Assembly (NCBI GenBank): GCA_031281815.1 | Contig: JAITEY010000229.1 | Coordinates: 1-5,597 of the forward strand | Reading direction: 5' to 3' | From: Desulfovibrio sp. | GTDB taxonomy: Bacteria; Desulfobacterota; Desulfovibrionia; Desulfovibrionales; Desulfovibrionaceae | Length of the DNA stretch: 5,597 nucleotides | Part shown: positions 4,537 through 5,597 of the stretch, piece by piece | Numbering within the stretch: the first letter of the stretch is position 1 | Layout of the letters: every line of letters begins with the position of its first letter | Notes under the pieces: generated by a model | What the model was told of the DNA's origin: nothing | Database searches by the model: none | Seen by the model: only the letters and a program-made list of their open reading frames with translations | Made by a program: the position numbers and the translations under genes

Positions 4537-5597
4537 ATGGGCGACATCCTCATGTTTTCCACAGCCGATTGGGACAACAACGTCTGGACCAACAAGCAGC
4601 ATACCGCCGTGCTGTTTGCCGAACGCGGCTACCGCGTCTTGTATGTGGATTCCCTGGGATTACGGCGTCCGACTCTGAATGCGCGCGACCTGAAGCGCAT
4701 CTGCCGCCGTATAGGGAAGTGCCTGCCGCTTGCCCGCCGTGTCCATCCGGACGTATGGAGGATTTCCCCACTTGTACTCCCGCTGCACGGCAGTGAAAGG
4801 GCGCGCCGCATCAACGCCGGTCTGTTGCATGGACTGATTGCGCGGAATTTGGCGCGGCTGCGCATGGAGCGTCCGCTCATCTGGACCTATAATCCGGTTA
4901 TCGCGGACCTTTGCGCGTCTCTGCCGCACAGCGGCATAGTCTACCATTGCGTCGACGACCTGCGGGCCGCTCCCCACATAGACCCCGCCGCGATTGAAGA
5001 AGGCGAAGCACGCCTCGGGCGCGCGGCCGACCTGTGTTTCACCACGTCGGCCCTGTTGCGCGACCGCATGCGGACGCTTTTCACGCGCGTGGCCTATGAA
5101 CCGAACGTCTGCGACCGGGACTTTTTCGCCACGGCCCGGCAGCCTCTGCCTGTGCCGCCGGAGTTACGGAACATTCCCCGGCCCCGGTTACTTTTCGTGG
5201 GCGCGGTGAGCGCCTACAAGGTGGACTTTCCTCTTCTGGAAACGCTTGCCCGGCGCATGCCCGAGGCGCATTTCCTGCTCGTCGGGCCTGTGGGCGAAGG
5301 GCAACCGGACGGCGCGCCGCCGCCGAAGCTGCCGAATATCCATCTTGCGGGGGCCGTCCCTTACGGACGCCTTCCCTATTTTATGGCCCACGCCGACGCC
5401 GCACTGTTGCCGGTACCGCACAACGCCTACACGGCGGCCATGTTTCCCATGAAATTCTTTGAGTATCTGGCCGCCGGTCTGCCGCTTGTCGGAACCCGCC
5501 TGCCCGCTCTTGCGGAGTTTGAACATCTCTATTTCCCCTCGGATAACGAGGAGGACTTTCTTGTGAACCTGCGCAGAGTCCTGGCCGGAGAACGCCG
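4537..5597 (+). CDS. Glycosyltransferase, GT-B fold (GT1/GT4 type), 3' end outside window
   Basis: The frame runs open from ATG 4537 to the window edge, giving 353 complete codons without a stop. The N-terminal half starts MGDILMFSTADWDNNVWTN and HTAVLFAERGYRVLYVDS, a Rossmann-like acceptor domain that locates a 'rival-free' glycan-modification style: the strand-turn IVYHCVDDLRAA (around residues 137-147) resembles TuaH-like glycosyltransferases. The C-terminal nucleotide-sugar domain begins at LLFVGAVSAYKVDF (218-231) and continues with HFLLVGPVGEG, NIHLAGAVPYGRLPYFMAHADAALLPV and the donor-binding segment MKFFEYLAAGLPLVGT (305-320), where E309 takes the place of the family's conserved acidic residue. 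It probably transfers a sugar onto an exopolysaccharide, O-antigen or cell-envelope glycan from the cytoplasmic face; donor and acceptor are unknown. There is no strong Shine-Dalgarno sequence (GACGGGA, a few bases upstream, is partial). Very GC-rich (73% at 5281-5340), like core genes. Confidence 0.85.
   Translation, partial: MGDILMFSTADWDNNVWTNKQHTAVLFAERGYRVLYVDSLGLRRPTLNARDLKRICRRIGKCLPLARRVHPDVWRISPLVLPLHGSERARRINAGLLHGLIARNLARLRMERPLIWTYNPVIADLCASLPHSGIVYHCVDDLRAAPHIDPAAIEEGEARLGRAADLCFTTSALLRDRMRTLFTRVAYEPNVCDRDFFATARQPLPVPPELRNIPRPRLLFVGAVSAYKVDFPLLETLARRMPEAHFLLVGPVGEGQPDGAPPPKLPNIHLAGAVPYGRLPYFMAHADAALLPVPHNAYTAAMFPMKFFEYLAAGLPLVGTRLPALAEFEHLYFPSDNEEDFLVNLRRVLAGER

Overview
The window looks like a chromosomal segment of a Gram-negative, GC-rich bacterium. 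An AsmA-type envelope protein implies an outer membrane. The base composition and the style of the AsmA and glycosyltransferase genes suggest a Desulfovibrio-like member of the Desulfovibrionaceae, but this assignment is inference from general appearance and not from a marker gene.

Layout. 1-909 (+): the C-terminal part of an AsmA-family protein, cut by the window's left edge. 923-1462 (+): an AT-rich N-terminal fragment of an AAA/SMC-like ATPase that stops long before the usual family length. 1463-1646: a broken stretch that carries, in the same frame as the ATPase, a short relic resembling the start of a MNT-type nucleotidyltransferase. 1647-2681 (+): an intact RlaP-like (DNA polymerase beta superfamily) nucleotidyltransferase. 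2762-3354 (-): a hicAB toxin-antitoxin operon, toxin first, with a clear promoter whose predicted start falls on the hicA ATG. 3388-3927: about 540 bases with no convincing gene, holding a perfect inverted repeat, AT-rich palindromic direct repeats, an (AC)8 microsatellite and a terminator-like hairpin. 3928-4526 (+): a Phd/YefM-type antitoxin overlapping a PIN-domain (VapC-like) toxin. 4537-5597 (+): a glycosyltransferase that starts 10 bases after the toxin and runs off the right edge.

The two ends (AsmA, glycosyltransferase) read as ordinary envelope genes. The 3.6 kb between them is an accessory patch of two toxin-antitoxin systems, a nucleotidyltransferase and debris of an ATPase and a second nucleotidyltransferase. 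Composition swings sharply: 1081-1140 is 33% G+C and 5281-5340 is 73%. This fits repeated insertion and decay at one permissive site. No transposase, integrase, CRISPR array, tRNA or rRNA is visible. I see no clearly new system; the closest candidates are the ATPase plus nucleotidyltransferase remains and the PIN toxin with altered acidic residues.
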